Notes: generated by a model from the sequence alone, not told the origin. A stretch of DNA of 64,000 nucleotides from Oscillospiraceae bacterium (GCA_018110825.1 JAGBCL010000095.1:62001-126000); one strand, 5' to 3'. Positions 27,727 through 37,326 are shown, counted from the first letter of the stretch. Made by a program: numbers and translations.

Positions 27727-29277
27727 TTAAATTTTGTAATATCCCGCAGATTTAGGGGAAACGGTTACTTTTCCGTCAGCAAATGACACTGTACCGCCAA
27801 AGCTGTAGATACTTTCCTTTGGCATAATATTACTGTCAAAGGATACCTCTCTGTCAGCGGGATTGATGACAACGAGGAGTTTTTCATCGCCTGCACTTCT
27901 GATATAAGCAAGTGGGTATGCATTCTTTTCAGCGTAGACAAACTCAATTTCGCCCTTGCTCTGTAAAGCGGCGTGTTTCTGACGGATTGTGATAAGCTTC
28001 TTTATTTCGTTGTAAAGGGAGTTCTTGTCTGCAAGCTGAGCTTCAGCTGTTGGACGGTCAGCGCTTTCATCCTGCGGAATGTACAGTTTCTCCTTTGGTG
28101 CGGAGCTAAAGCCTGCGTTTGTGGAGCTGTCCCACTGCATAGGGGAGCGTGAGCCTGTTCTGCCGTATCCGCCCTCCACGGAAACGAGGTTTTCCACGTA
28201 GCGCATACCAATTTCATCACCATAGTAAATAAAAGGAGCACCCGGCATCGAGAGCAGGAACGCAAAGGCAATTTTCAGGTTGTCGCCGTGGATTGAACGT
28301 GCAAGTCTGTCCATATCGTGGTTGCCCGATGGTATGCAGATAAGTCCCTTGCGTTCGGATTTTTCGTAGTTTTCCTTATACTTCGCTACGAATTCAGATA
28401 CGTCACCCTTGCCCCTGTCGGAGAAGAACGGCTCTTCACAGCGGAACAAATCGTTGTAGTGTGACGGGCCGAAGTGGAGCAGAAAGTCCATATGGAAGCC
28501 GCCCTGAATTGACTTGTCAGGCTCGCCCCATTCGGATACCATTGCCGCTGACGGGAATTCGTTATCGAGAAATTCGCGGACGTTCTGCCACAGAGCAATT
28601 GTGCCCTTGCTGTCCTCGTCGTGCTTTACAAGTGAGCCAGCCATATCAACACGAAAGCCGTCACAGCCCATTCCAAGCCAGAAGCGCATTATATTTTTCA
28701 GTTCTTCAAGGGTAGCTTTCGGTCCCTCATCGTCCATAGACTGCTGCCATGGGCGGTCAGGCTTGTAGAAGCCGTAGTTCAGGGCAGGCTGGTGGGAGAA
28801 GAAATTCACCGCACAGCTTCCGTCACGGTCGGAAATGCCGCGGATACAACCCATTCCCTGAGGTTCCTCCCAGATTGAGTCTGTCCAGACGTAGCGGTCG
28901 GTAAACTCGTTGTGTTCCGCTTTCAGCGACTCCTTGAACCACTTGTGCTCAACGGAGGTGTGCCCGGGAACAAGGTCGAGAAGAACGTGCATATCACGGT
29001 TGTGGACTTCCTCAAAAAGGCGTTTCAAATCCTCGTTTGTGCCGTAACGTGGTGCGGCGGAGTAGTAGTCGGACACGTCGTAGCCTGCGTCACCGAATGG
29101 CGAAGCGAAGCAGGGGTTGAGCCAGATTGCGTTGCAGCCAAGCTCCTTTATGTAGTCAAGCTTGCTGATGATACCGTTGAAATCTCCGATACCGTCGCCG
29201 TTGGTATCGCAGAAGGACTGGGGATAAATTTCGTAGAACACGGCGTTGTCGAGCCATTCGGGCTGATTTGTACTCAT
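27727..29277 (-). CDS. GH13 alpha-glucosidase/alpha-amylase family enzyme
   Basis: This is a 516-residue intracellular GH13 enzyme acting on alpha-glucans or their oligosaccharides. The four conserved regions are visible: DLVPGHTS, DGFRVDMAG (nucleophile Asp), MVSEWGEP (acid/base Glu) and GNHDMDR. No signal peptide is present. The start at 29277 follows AAAGGAG; a longer frame to 29295 lacks a good site. It is divergent from an AraC regulator gene, which probably controls it. The subfamily cannot be set by eye; oligo-1,6-glucosidase-like enzymes are the closest in feel. Confidence 0.9.
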   Translation of the reverse strand: MSTNQPEWLDNAVFYEIYPQSFCDTNGDGIGDFNGIISKLDYIKELGCNAIWLNPCFASPFGDAGYDVSDYYSAAPRYGTNEDLKRLFEEVHNRDMHVLLDLVPGHTSVEHKWFKESLKAEHNEFTDRYVWTDSIWEEPQGMGCIRGISDRDGSCAVNFFSHQPALNYGFYKPDRPWQQSMDDEGPKATLEELKNIMRFWLGMGCDGFRVDMAGSLVKHDEDSKGTIALWQNVREFLDNEFPSAAMVSEWGEPDKSIQGGFHMDFLLHFGPSHYNDLFRCEEPFFSDRGKGDVSEFVAKYKENYEKSERKGLICIPSGNHDMDRLARSIHGDNLKIAFAFLLSMPGAPFIYYGDEIGMRYVENLVSVEGGYGRTGSRSPMQWDSSTNAGFSSAPKEKLYIPQDESADRPTAEAQLADKNSLYNEIKKLITIRQKHAALQSKGEIEFVYAEKNAYPLAYIRSAGDEKLLVVINPADREVSFDSNIMPKESIYSFGGTVSFADGKVTVSPKSAGYYKI

Positions 29278-29409
29278 AGCAATTCTCCTTTGCAAATTCT
29301 TCGGTACGCTTGAAATGCGTATCTCTATATGATATAATAATACAAAACAAAGCTGTTTTCTACATCAATAATACGCATTTATGATACTATAATACTTTCG
29401 GAGGGGAAT

Positions 29410-30264
29410 ATGGCACTTGAAGAAAAAAGGCGGCACAGCTCGGAACTTGTACCCTACAGCTACTATAAATGTCTGATACCAGACTATTTTGACTGCGTGC
29501 CTCTTCACTGGCACGGAGAGTTCGAAATCAACTACGTGATTGAGGGAAAGGCGGAGTTTCTCTGCGGCGACGAGCGGTTTGTGACGCAGACGGGGGATAT
29601 TGTGATTATTCCGCCCAACAGGCTTCACGCAATCTACACCCATGGCGATTATGAACAGCGTTACGATACCATTGTTTTCAGTACGGATATGCTGGGTGCG
29701 TCGGTGAATGACAGGTGCGCCGCCGAGTGCGTAAGGCCACTCACAAACGGGCATTTCGGCACAAAGGCACACATTACTGTGGAACACCCCTATTACAGCG
29801 AAATCAAGACGACGGTGGAAAATATATTTTCATGTGCAAAGGGGAACACGGCACGTCTTGATATGCTGCTGAAAAGTGAGATGTTGCGGTTATTCTGGCT
29901 GCTGGGGGAAAGCGGTGATATACAAGTTGATGATAAACCTGATTTTAGCGGCGTGATACGTCCTGCGGTTGAGTTTATCAACGAGAATTTCTGCGAGAAT
30001 ATTACCATTGAACAGCTTGCGGAAATCGTGCATCTGAGCAAAAGCTACTTTATGGCACGTTTCAGGCAGGCGGCGGGTGTCGGTGCAATTGAATACATCA
30101 ATCAGCTGAGGATAAAGAAGGCTTGTGCAATGCTTGCGGGAAGCGGTCTGAATGCGTCGGATGTTGCATTTGAGTGCGGCTTCAGAAACCTGTCAAACTT
30201 CAACAGGCTGTTCAAAAAGGCGGTGGGATGCACCCCTGTTCAGTACAGAAAAATCAACGGGTAA
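29410..30264 (+). CDS. AraC-family transcriptional regulator
   Basis: This is a 284-residue regulator. An N-terminal cupin-like ligand domain (HWHGEFEINYVIEGKAEF, GDIVIIPPNRLHAI) is followed by a C-terminal double HTH (about 185-284; LAEIVHLSKSYFMARFRQAAG and ASDVAFECGFRNLSNFNRLFKK). It is divergent from the GH13 gene across about 130 bases, so it likely activates that gene in response to a sugar. The ribosome site is GGAGGGG. Confidence 0.92.
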   Translation: MALEEKRRHSSELVPYSYYKCLIPDYFDCVPLHWHGEFEINYVIEGKAEFLCGDERFVTQTGDIVIIPPNRLHAIYTHGDYEQRYDTIVFSTDMLGASVNDRCAAECVRPLTNGHFGTKAHITVEHPYYSEIKTTVENIFSCAKGNTARLDMLLKSEMLRLFWLLGESGDIQVDDKPDFSGVIRPAVEFINENFCENITIEQLAEIVHLSKSYFMARFRQAAGVGAIEYINQLRIKKACAMLAGSGLNASDVAFECGFRNLSNFNRLFKKAVGCTPVQYRKING

Positions 30265-30387
30265 AGGTTATGGAAAGGTTGCATAAAACAAATAACCGAC
30301 AGTAGTTGTTTTCTTTTCTTGGTGTGTTATAACAGGCGGGTTTTCAAAGCGGGTTATGCAATAATGGCAACAAAAATATCTTTTTTG

Positions 30388-31191
30388 TTATTTCTCCTGA
30401 AATAAATACCCGTGATGCATAGGTCCGCTTCCTTTTCCTAAATCAAGCATAGCGGATAATGCACCTGAAATGTATTCCTTGGCAAGTTGTACCGATTGCT
30501 TCAAATCATATCCCTTTGCAAGATTTGAAGCAATTGCACTTGAAAGGGTACAGCCTGTCCCGTGAGTGTTGGGATTATCAATCCGAATACTTTCAAACCA
30601 CGTCATTTCTTCGTTATCATAAAACATGTCGTTGGCATCGTTTATGCTGTGTCCGCCTTTCAGAAGTACTGCGCAACCGTATACTCTGCTTATGTACTCT
30701 GCCGCTTCCTCCATATCGGACTTATCAGCAATCCTCATTCCCGACAGCACTTCCGCTTCGGGTATGTTAGGAGTAACAAGCGTTGCAATCGGCAGCAGCT
30801 TTTCTCTGAGCGTTTCAACCGCATTTTCAGAAATCAGTCGTGCCCCGCTTGTTGCAATCATAACGGGGTCAACCACAATGTTCCTTGCACCGTAAAATGC
30901 AAGCCTTTCAGCAATAATTCCGACAAGTTCAGCATTTGCTACCATTCCCGTTTTTACCGCATCGGGAAAAATGTCCGTGAATATAGCATCAAGCTGCTGA
31001 CCGAGAAATTCGGGTGTTACCTCTGAAATTGCAGTAACTCCCATAGTGTTCTGTGCGGTAAGTGCGGTTATAGCACTCATTCCGTAAACCCCGTTTGCAA
31101 GCATTGTCTTTAAATCCGCCTGAATTCCTGCGCCGCCGCTTGAGTCGCTTCCCGCGATTGTAAGGGCGGTTTTAATTTTGCTGTAATTCAT
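30388..31191 (-). CDS. thiD: Hydroxymethylpyrimidine (phosphate) kinase
   Basis: ThiD phosphorylates HMP and HMP-P to give HMP-PP, the pyrimidine half of thiamine. The ribokinase-like fold is shown by ALTIAGSDSSGGAGIQADLKT, NIVVDPVMIATSGARL, LLKGGHS and the anion hole NTHGTGCTLSSAIAS. Full length (267 residues). It overlaps thiE by 20 bases and is the last gene of the thi operon. Confidence 0.96.
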   Translation of the reverse strand: MNYSKIKTALTIAGSDSSGGAGIQADLKTMLANGVYGMSAITALTAQNTMGVTAISEVTPEFLGQQLDAIFTDIFPDAVKTGMVANAELVGIIAERLAFYGARNIVVDPVMIATSGARLISENAVETLREKLLPIATLVTPNIPEAEVLSGMRIADKSDMEEAAEYISRVYGCAVLLKGGHSINDANDMFYDNEEMTWFESIRIDNPNTHGTGCTLSSAIASNLAKGYDLKQSVQLAKEYISGALSAMLDLGKGSGPMHHGYLFQEK

Positions 31192-31807
31192 TGAAAGCCT
31201 CCCTTAATTCCTTTGCTGCAATGCACGGGTCATCCGCCTTCATAATTGCCGAAACAGCACAGATACCGTCGATTCCGCTGCCTTTAAGAACGTGGATATT
31301 GTCCTTGTTCAGGCCGCCGATTGCGTTGACCTTAATGGGGACGGCTTTCACGATTTCTTTCAGCGTGTCAACGCTTGTCAGCACGGTCTTAACCTTTGTA
31401 GTTGTGGGATAAATCGCACCTACACCAAGATAATCCGCACCCTGTTCGTATGCTTCAAGCGCCTGTGGTACGGTCTTTGCGGTTGCACCCACAATCTTGT
31501 CCGTGCCCATAAGCTTTCGTGTAATTGCAACAGGCATGTCGGATTGCCCGACGTGTACGCCCTCTGCATTTACCGCAAGGGCAACGTCAACTCTGTCGTC
31601 AATGATAAGCGGAATATCGTACCGCATTGTAATTTCGTGCACCTTTTCAGCAAGAGATAAATACTCCCTCGTTGTGCGTTCCTTTTCACGAAGCTGTAAA
31701 AGCGTTATTCCACCCTTGCAGGCTTCTTCAACACGGCGGAGAAACTCCTCCTCGCTGTAATTCGTGCTGTCGGTAATAAAATACATTGTTGTATCAAGCT
31801 TTTTCAT
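31172..31807 (-). CDS. thiE: Thiamine phosphate synthase
   Basis: ThiE joins HMP-PP and the thiazole phosphate to form thiamine phosphate. Its 211 residues show GITLLQLREKERTTREYL, LIIDDRVDVALAVNAEGVHV, GQSDMP and AIGGLNKDN of the TIM-barrel family. It lies 7 bases after thiH and overlaps thiD, consistent with coupled translation. Confidence 0.96.
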   Translation of the reverse strand: MKKLDTTMYFITDSTNYSEEEFLRRVEEACKGGITLLQLREKERTTREYLSLAEKVHEITMRYDIPLIIDDRVDVALAVNAEGVHVGQSDMPVAITRKLMGTDKIVGATAKTVPQALEAYEQGADYLGVGAIYPTTTKVKTVLTSVDTLKEIVKAVPIKVNAIGGLNKDNIHVLKGSGIDGICAVSAIMKADDPCIAAKELREAFNELQQN

Positions 31808-31814
31808 ACGTACC

Positions 31815-33068
31815 TCACATATAAATATAGTCGTTCAGAACCGGCTGTAAGCCCTCAGCGGCAATGTCCTTGTACATCACATCAAGGCTTCTGCCGTCGT
31901 TGATTTCGAATTGTTCGTCGCCCTCGTTTCCGTCAGTTTCCTTTCCGCTGTACTTGCTTTCATGGTCGCCGATACCCGTGGAAACTCCTGCGGAAACCTT
32001 TGTTGCGGCAATCTTTACAATACCGTTGCGGAAGCTTTCGCTTTCCCTTGACGAAACGGTAATTCCAACGTAAGGCAGAAAAATTCTGTACGCACAGATA
32101 ATCTGACAAAGCTGTGTTTCGTGGACATCAAGGGGATTGATTTTGTCGTTGTTGATAATCGGGCGTAATCTCGGACAGGACAGGGACATTTCAGCGTGAG
32201 GGTATTTCCTTTGCAGATAATAAACGTGCAAAGCACTTGCAAGTGCGTCCCTGCGGAAGTCGGACAAGCCAAGAAGTGCCGAAAAAGCTACACCTCTCAT
32301 TCCACCCATAAGAGCACGCTCCTGTGCGTCAAAGCGGTAGGGATAAACACGCTTATGTCCCAGCAAATGCAAATCGGAATAGAGGTCGCTGTCATAGGTT
32401 TCCTGAAATACGGTGACATAATCCGCACCGCATTCGTGGAGATAACGGTACTCCTCAACATTAACGGGGTAAATTTCAAGCCCCACCATACGGAAATATT
32501 TTCGTGCAAGCTTGCAGGCCTCACCGATGTATTCAACGTTGCTTTGTGCCCTGCTTTCTCCTGTGAGAATGAGAATTTCCTCCATTCCGCTGTCAGAAAT
32601 AATCTGCATCTCACGCTCAATCTGCTCCATATTCAGTTTCATTCGGTTGATGTTGTTGTAGCAGTTGAAACCGCAGTAGACGCAGTAATTCTCGCAGTAG
32701 TTTGCGATATAAAGCGGCGTGAACATATACACGGTGTTGCCGAAATGCTTTGACGTTTCAAGTCTTGCACGCTGTGCAAGCTGTTCCAGAAACGGCTCTG
32801 CGGCAGGGGAAAGGAGTGCCTTGAAATCCTCAATTGTGCAGGTTTCGTGCTCCAAAGCCGCCTTTACGTCCTTTGCGGTGTAGCGTGAATAATCGTAGCT
32901 ATCCATTTCGGAAAGTACCTTTTCCATTATGTCGGAATTGATTTTCTCCATTCCGTCCATATATTCCATATGATTTGTACGGCTTGCAGGGTCGGTTTCA
33001 AGGCGGTGTTTCTTTTCAAGTGCAGAGGGCGAAAGATGTTCGCCGTCCACAAAAAATCTGTTATCCAT
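31815..33068 (-). CDS. thiH: 2-Iminoacetate synthase (radical SAM)
   Basis: ThiH cleaves tyrosine by a radical SAM reaction to give dehydroglycine for thiazole synthesis. It is the anaerobic alternative to the oxidase ThiO. The cluster motif CENYCVYC (C-x3-C-x2-C) is visible near residue 127, followed by EEILILTGES and the C-terminal GVSTGIGDHE region. With 417 residues it has a longer N-terminus than E. coli ThiH. Its presence agrees with an anaerobic host. Confidence 0.95.
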   Translation of the reverse strand: MDNRFFVDGEHLSPSALEKKHRLETDPASRTNHMEYMDGMEKINSDIMEKVLSEMDSYDYSRYTAKDVKAALEHETCTIEDFKALLSPAAEPFLEQLAQRARLETSKHFGNTVYMFTPLYIANYCENYCVYCGFNCYNNINRMKLNMEQIEREMQIISDSGMEEILILTGESRAQSNVEYIGEACKLARKYFRMVGLEIYPVNVEEYRYLHECGADYVTVFQETYDSDLYSDLHLLGHKRVYPYRFDAQERALMGGMRGVAFSALLGLSDFRRDALASALHVYYLQRKYPHAEMSLSCPRLRPIINNDKINPLDVHETQLCQIICAYRIFLPYVGITVSSRESESFRNGIVKIAATKVSAGVSTGIGDHESKYSGKETDGNEGDEQFEINDGRSLDVMYKDIAAEGLQPVLNDYIYM

Positions 33069-33082
33069 TTTACCCTCCTTGA

Positions 33083-33853
33083 TTAGTCACGAAGAAAACC
33101 TGTAAGCGGGTCGGAAGCACTTGCACCTCTTGTCAGAACTCTGCCAAGTCCCGAAAGATATGCCTTTCGTCCTGCTTCAACAGCCTGACGGAAAGCTGTC
33201 GCCATAAGCGGTAAATCTCCGGCCGTAGCAAGAGCCGTGTTCGCCATAATTGCCGCCGCACCCATTTCCATAGCCTCGCAAGCCTGTGACGGTCTGCCGA
33301 TACCTGCGTCAACGATAACAGGCAGGTCAATTTCGTCCACAAGTATCTGAATGAACTCCCTTGTGGCAAGTCCCTTGTTTGAGCCGATTGGTGCAGCAAG
33401 GGGCATTACAGCTGCCGCACCTGCGTTGACAAGGTCACGTGCCGCATACAAATCGGGGTACATATATGGCAATACAACAAAGCCCTCTTTCGCAAGAATT
33501 TCAGTAGCTTTGATAGTTTCGTTGTTGTCGGGAAGCAGGTATTTTGTGTCACGCATAATTTCAATTTTTACGAAATCACCGCACCCGATTTCACGGGCAA
33601 GCCTTGCAATACGTACAGCCTCCTCAGCTGTTCTTGCACCCGATGTATTTGGGAGCAGAGTAACTCCCTTTGGTATGTAATCGAGGATATTTTCCTGTTC
33701 TTTAGTGTTTGCACGGCGCACCGCAAGGGTGATAATCTCCGCACCTGCGTCACGGACAGCCGCTTCAATAAGGTTGAGGGAATACTTGCCCGAACCGAGA
33801 ATAAAGCGTGAACCGAACTCGTGTCCGCCTAAAATAAATTTATCGTTGTTCAT
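33083..33853 (-). CDS. thiG: Thiazole synthase
   Basis: ThiG assembles the thiazole phosphate from DXP, dehydroglycine and ThiS thiocarboxylate. The 256 residues contain [37 protein letters not shown] with the active Lys, and [19 protein letters not shown]. Gene order ThiS-ThiF-ThiG-ThiH, with gaps of about 15 bases, shows the thiazole module is complete except for the sulfur-donating cysteine desulfurase and ThiI, which are not in the window. Confidence 0.96.
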   Translation of the reverse strand: MNNDKFILGGHEFGSRFILGSGKYSLNLIEAAVRDAGAEIITLAVRRANTKEQENILDYIPKGVTLLPNTSGARTAEEAVRIARLAREIGCGDFVKIEIMRDTKYLLPDNNETIKATEILAKEGFVVLPYMYPDLYAARDLVNAGAAAVMPLAAPIGSNKGLATREFIQILVDEIDLPVIVDAGIGRPSQACEAMEMGAAAIMANTALATAGDLPLMATAFRQAVEAGRKAYLSGLGRVLTRGASASDPLTGFLRD

Positions 33854-33867
33854 AGTGTAAATCCTTT

Positions 33868-34494
33868 CTATACTTCAAATTTGTCTGCAATAATACGCAG
33901 AACCGTGTTCGCCTGATGTGCGGCACAAAGCATTACACGAGAGGCAAAAAGAGTCCCGTCGTCAGCAACATCGCTTGCTCCGTCACCGCAGATATACAGC
34001 CGCTTGCCGAGTCTTTTCGTCTGTATCGAGTTGCCTGTGTGCAGACCTGACATTCCCGAAGCCGCAACTATGTACTTTTCGGGGTAATGCTCTGCAACAC
34101 CGTTCACGAGCATAGCCTTGCACTCCGCATTGTCGAAACATTCGCATACAATGTCACAATCGGCAATCAGCGGGAGGTTTTCCTCTGTAAGTTTTAATGC
34201 GTGCGTTATGATATTGCAGTAGGGTGCAATATCCGCAAGCGTTTGCTTCATAGCCTCTGTCTTGTACATTCCGAGCTGTGAAATATTGTACTGCTGACGG
34301 TGCAGGTTTGATATATCCACCTTGTCAAAGTCAATCAGGTGAAGCGTCCCCACACCTGCTCGTGCAAGTGAAATTGCAGCATTTGAGCCGAGTCCGCCAA
34401 GACCGCAGACTGCAACACAGGCTGATGAAAATTTCCGCTGTAAATCTGCACCGTGCCGCTGTTCAAGGACACCAAACCATTCTTCTCTTGTCAT
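33868..34494 (-). CDS. thiF: Sulfur carrier adenylyltransferase
   Basis: ThiF adenylates the C-terminus of ThiS before sulfur transfer. Its 208 residues match the short E1-like family: [19 protein letters not shown] binds ATP, followed by [17 protein letters not shown] and [15 protein letters not shown]. The zinc-binding cysteines of the longer E. coli form are not evident, as in other short Firmicutes ThiF. It is two bases from thiS. Confidence 0.93.
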   Translation of the reverse strand: MTREEWFGVLEQRHGADLQRKFSSACVAVCGLGGLGSNAAISLARAGVGTLHLIDFDKVDISNLHRQQYNISQLGMYKTEAMKQTLADIAPYCNIITHALKLTEENLPLIADCDIVCECFDNAECKAMLVNGVAEHYPEKYIVAASGMSGLHTGNSIQTKRLGKRLYICGDGASDVADDGTLFASRVMLCAAHQANTVLRIIADKFEV

Positions 34495-34495
34495 A

Positions 34496-34693
34496 TCAGC
34501 CGCCCCCTACAAAGCTTACGATTTCAACATTGTCGCCGTCCTGCAGAAGTGTGTTTTCGTACTGTGATTTCGGCAGAATATTTCCGTTAAGTTCAACCGC
34601 TACACGCTTCAAGTCATAGCTGCTTTCGGTAAGATATTCAGCAACATTTTTTCCTGCAATATTTTCTGCAATTTCTCCGTTTATCTTAATCAT
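34496..34693 (-). CDS. thiS: Thiamine sulfur carrier protein
   Basis: This is a 65-residue ubiquitin-like carrier that delivers sulfur as a C-terminal thiocarboxylate. The required Gly-Gly end is present (SFVGGG), and KRVAVELNGNILPKSQY is the typical central strand. It lies between thiC and thiF. Confidence 0.95.
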   Translation of the reverse strand: MIKINGEIAENIAGKNVAEYLTESSYDLKRVAVELNGNILPKSQYENTLLQDGDNVEIVSFVGGG

Positions 34694-34702
34694 TTCATCA
34701 CC

Positions 34703-36001
34703 TCACAGAATGTCTATATATTCGCCTTCAAGAGCCTTGTTCATGCTTCTTACAGCGCAGAATTTACCGCACATTGAACAGCTTTCCTCAATCTCAGGTT
34801 TTCTGTCATCACGTATCTTCTTTGCGGTTTCGGGGTCAATGGAGCACTCCCACTGCTTGTCCCAGTCAAAAGTCCTTCGTGCATCAGCCATCGCATCATC
34901 AATGTCCCTTGCGTGAGGAATATGCTTTGCAATGTCAGCGGCATGGGCAGCGATTTTGGAAGCAATTATTCCTTGTTTTACATCATCAACATTCGGCAAA
35001 GCAAGATGTTCAGCTGGCGTTACGTAACAAAGAAATGCCGCGCCGTTTGCTGCCGCAACAGCACCGCCGATTGCAGAGGTGATATGGTCGTATCCAGGAG
35101 CAATATCTGTAACAAGAGGTCCGAGGACATAGAATGGTGCACCCATACATATCGTCTGCTGAATTTTCATATTCGCTTCAATCTGGTCAAGTGGCATATG
35201 TCCCGGACCCTCAATCATAACCTGCACGTCCTTTGCCCACGCTCTCTTTGTAAGCTCACCAAGGCGCACAAGCTCCTCAATCTGACAAACATCGCTTGCG
35301 TCGGCAAGGCAACCCGGGCGGCAGGCATCACCGAGAGAAATTGTTACATCATACTCACGGCAGATGTCGAGAATTTCATCGTAATACTCATAGAACGGGT
35401 TTTCATTTCCAGTCATACTCATCCACGCAAAAACGAGTGAGCCGCCTCGTGAGACAATGTTCATCTTACGCTTATGCTGTTTTATTTGCTCAATTGTCTT
35501 GCGTGTAATTCCGCAATGAAGCGTTACAAAATCAACACCATCCTCAGCGTGCAGACGTACCACATCGATAAAATCCTTTGCGGTCAGCGTAGCAAGGTCA
35601 CGCTGATAGTGAATTACGCTATCGTACACAGGAACAGTTCCAATCATAGCTGGACATTCCGCAACCAGCTTCTGTCTGAAAGGCTGTGTGTTGCCGTGAG
35701 AGGACAAGTCCATAATTGCTTCAGCACCCATATTTACCGCCGCCATAACCTTTTCCATCTCCACGTCATAATCCTTGCAGTCTCTCGATACACCGAGATT
35801 TACGTTGATTTTTGTGCGGAGCATTGAACCCACACCATTTGGCTCAATGCATTTGTGAAGCCTGTTTGCACAGATTGCAACCTTGCCCTCTGCAACAAGC
35901 TGACGGATTTCTTCTGGAGTGCGGTATTCCTTTTTCGCAACATTCTCCATTTCCTTAGTGATAATTCCTTTGCGTGCCGCTTCCATTTGAGTCATGTACA
36001 T
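34703..36001 (-). CDS. thiC: Phosphomethylpyrimidine synthase
   Basis: ThiC converts AIR to HMP-P in a radical SAM rearrangement. It has 432 residues, the short anaerobe type without the N-terminal extension. The C-terminal cluster motif CSMCGKFC (C-x2-C-x4-C) and the core [15 protein letters not shown] and [16 protein letters not shown] are intact. The start at 36001 follows GGAGGAAAGCT. It is the first gene of the seven-gene operon and is directly behind the TPP riboswitch. Confidence 0.97.
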   Translation of the reverse strand: MYMTQMEAARKGIITKEMENVAKKEYRTPEEIRQLVAEGKVAICANRLHKCIEPNGVGSMLRTKINVNLGVSRDCKDYDVEMEKVMAAVNMGAEAIMDLSSHGNTQPFRQKLVAECPAMIGTVPVYDSVIHYQRDLATLTAKDFIDVVRLHAEDGVDFVTLHCGITRKTIEQIKQHKRKMNIVSRGGSLVFAWMSMTGNENPFYEYYDEILDICREYDVTISLGDACRPGCLADASDVCQIEELVRLGELTKRAWAKDVQVMIEGPGHMPLDQIEANMKIQQTICMGAPFYVLGPLVTDIAPGYDHITSAIGGAVAAANGAAFLCYVTPAEHLALPNVDDVKQGIIASKIAAHAADIAKHIPHARDIDDAMADARRTFDWDKQWECSIDPETAKKIRDDRKPEIEESCSMCGKFCAVRSMNKALEGEYIDIL

Positions 36002-36040
36002 AGCTTTCCTCCATTAAAATTATTTTTAACAGACGGCAAC

Positions 36041-36075
36041 AAAAAAGGAAGCTACCGATTTCGATAGCTTCCTTG
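36041..36075 (-). terminator. Attenuator hairpin between TPP riboswitch and thiC
   Basis: On the minus strand, AAGGAAGCTA pairs with TAGCTTCCTT and is followed by six T residues. It sits between the aptamer and thiC, so ligand binding probably stops transcription here. Confidence 0.85.
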
Positions 36076-36118
36076 TTATGCATATAAAAAATGCACCGAC
36101 GTGCAAGCGTCAGCGCTT

Positions 36119-36210
36119 TACAGTCGTCCCTACGTTGGCATTATCCAAATCAGGTTATCGGTCGGAGGTTATACCTCCCTCTCAGCCTGTAACACAAGCT
36201 CCCGTCTGTT
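36119..36210 (-). ncRNA. TPP riboswitch (THI element)
   Basis: The minus strand carries the universal aptamer pieces in order: CTGAGAGGGAGG, a P3 loop, GACCGATAACCTGATTTGG, then GATAATGCCAACGTAGGGA. P1 forms from ACAGACG at the 5' side and CGACTGT at the 3' side with one mismatch. It should bind thiamine pyrophosphate and turn off the thiCSFGHED operon through the attenuator downstream. Confidence 0.96.
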
Positions 36211-36223
36211 AAATTGTGCTATT

Positions 36224-36252
36224 ATTATACACCTGTACTTTTGAAAAGTCAA
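36224..36252 (-). promoter_or_regulatory. Promoter of the thi operon
   Basis: On the minus strand, TTGACT and TATAAT are 17 bases apart, placing the start of transcription a few bases ahead of riboswitch stem P1. Confidence 0.8.
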
Positions 36253-36327
36253 GATGTAAATGTACATTAAATGTAACTAAAATATTGCAGTTTATTGGGA
36301 CCGTAATTGAGATATTAAAAAAAGAAA

Positions 36328-36356
36328 AATCCGCCCTTTCTGAAAAGAACGGATTT
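36328..36356. terminator. Hairpin next to left attachment core
   Basis: AAATCCG and CGGATTT flank a 15-base loop with inner CTTT/AAAG pairing and A-rich tails. In elements of this array such a hairpin follows the integrase gene, so it may be the leftover 3' end of a lost element. The region 36253-36701 otherwise holds only the repeats described here and no convincing gene. Confidence 0.5.
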
Positions 36357-36369
36357 AAAAAGTCATTTA

Positions 36370-36391
36370 ATAAAGACCAATTAAAGACCAA
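36370..36391 (+). repeat. 11-bp direct repeats, arm type C (left copy)
   Basis: ATAAAGACCAA and TTAAAGACCAA stand in tandem, 16 bases left of the left core. The same 11-bp family recurs three times at 58100-58132, right of the right core. Spacing and placement resemble integrase arm-type sites; here they would belong to an element that lay on the left and is gone. Confidence 0.6.
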
Positions 36392-36406
36392 AAAGGTAAT
36401 TTGTTT

Positions 36407-36458
36407 GCCCCAAACCGCATAAATACGTGGTTTGTAAGGGCTGAAATTATCTCTTGGA
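36407..36458 (+). repeat. Attachment core, left (attL of element A)
   Basis: This 52-bp sequence matches 57919-57970 at 50 positions and shares its last about 20 bases with 46036-46070. It contains an imperfect inverted repeat, AAACC and GGTTT around GCATAAATACGT, as expected of a tyrosine-recombinase crossover site. It marks the boundary between the thi operon side and the element array. Confidence 0.85.
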
Positions 36459-36498
36459 TAAACCAGTCCCCGATTTAAGGCGCTGAGTTCAAGCATTT

Positions 36499-36516
36499 GA
36501 GTGCTGTGTGTGTTAC
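36499..36516 (+). repeat. Candidate arm site of element A, left end
   Basis: GAGTGCTGTGT followed by GTGTTAC resembles the three tandem 11-bp units at 45925-45957 near the other end of element A. The second unit is weak, so this pairing is suggestive only. Confidence 0.4.
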
Positions 36517-36701
36517 TTATCATATCTTTTTATGTCCAAAAGCAACCTATAATACTTTTGCTTATGGTAACCGTCAAACCCTACCTCGCCTTTAAGTCCA
36601 CCAAACCCTAATGCTAAAATAACCTTAAGTATCCAATCGACTCCAATGGAGTAAATGAGACACTAAAAAAGTCCAATGGACAGAATTAGCAGGAGGGTCA
36701 A

Positions 36702-37149
36702 ATGAACGAAATAGCAATAGTGAAAAAGGAAATTATGGAAAAGGAATGGGCGGAGAAAATACAATGCTGCCGAGAAAGCGGACTGACTGTATCCGAGTGG
36801 TGCAGGGAGAACAATATTAACCTGAAGACGTATTACTACCATCTCCGAAAGATCCGAAAGAAGCTCTGTGAGCAGATTGCTGTACCTGTAATGACTGTTG
36901 AGGATACAAATCCAACAGTAAAGCTACGGATTGCAGATGTGACAGCAGAAATTACCGACAGTACAAGTGAGCAGACCTTTTGTTGTTGGAAGGAAGAACT
37001 GGTTGTTCTCAAACACGCAGAACGGTGCGAGGGCAAGTGCGCTGATTTATTCTCTTACTGTTACTGCCTGTGCTAACGGGATGAATGTTGAGCAGTATTT
37101 TTACAGGCTGCTTACTTCTGATGTGCCGGTTATGCCTTGGGATGAATGA
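36702..37149 (+). pseudogene. IS66-family remnant: orf1 joined to transposase tail
   Basis: The first part (36702 to about 36965) encodes an IS66 accessory ORF of the TnpA type (WAEKIQCCRESGLTVSEWCRE, then LKTYYYHLRKI). From about 36967 another frame encodes the very C-terminus of the IS66 transposase, RPFVVGRKNWLFSNTQNGAR then NGMNVEQYFYRLL, ending in PVMPWDE. TnpB and nearly all of the transposase are missing, so an internal deletion fused the two ends out of frame. Not mobile. The terminal repeats were not identified with confidence. Confidence 0.8.
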
Positions 37150-37159
37150 TATTACATAA

Positions 37160-37189
37160 ATGCCCTCGTCGATTAGCTTCGGCGAGGGC
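37160..37189 (+). terminator. Hairpin after the IS66 remnant
   Basis: GCCCTCGTCG pairs with CGGCGAGGGC around an 8-base loop, 10 bases after the transposase stop. It may be an IS end structure or terminator. From here to 37297 nothing else is seen. Confidence 0.5.
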
Positions 37190-37297
37190 TGGTTGCTTAT
37201 TGGACGGGGGGGATTTGATGGGTACGATTATATTGGTTTTAAGTTTAAGCAGCTGGCTTGTGCGTTCGCTTCTTTCTTAAATGCTTTGGACGGTTGA

Positions 37298-37326
37298 TTG
37301 ACTTTTATGTAGATGTGTGTTATAAT
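37298..37326 (+). promoter_or_regulatory. Promoter of the SBP-GGDEF-EAL gene
   Basis: TTGACT and TATAAT are 17 bases apart. The 150-base leader that follows has the palindrome TGACAATTGTCA and a second TTGTCAAA half at about 37340-37370, which may be an operator. Confidence 0.6.

Noticed and set aside
36407..36458. tRNA gene as the integration target
   Set aside because: No cloverleaf or CCA-end pattern could be fitted to the core or its flanks.
36209..36523. Short minus-strand frames sharing PRDNFSPYKPRIY here and at 57730-58047
   Set aside because: The shared peptide is only the translation of the duplicated attachment core; no ribosome sites or conserved flanks.
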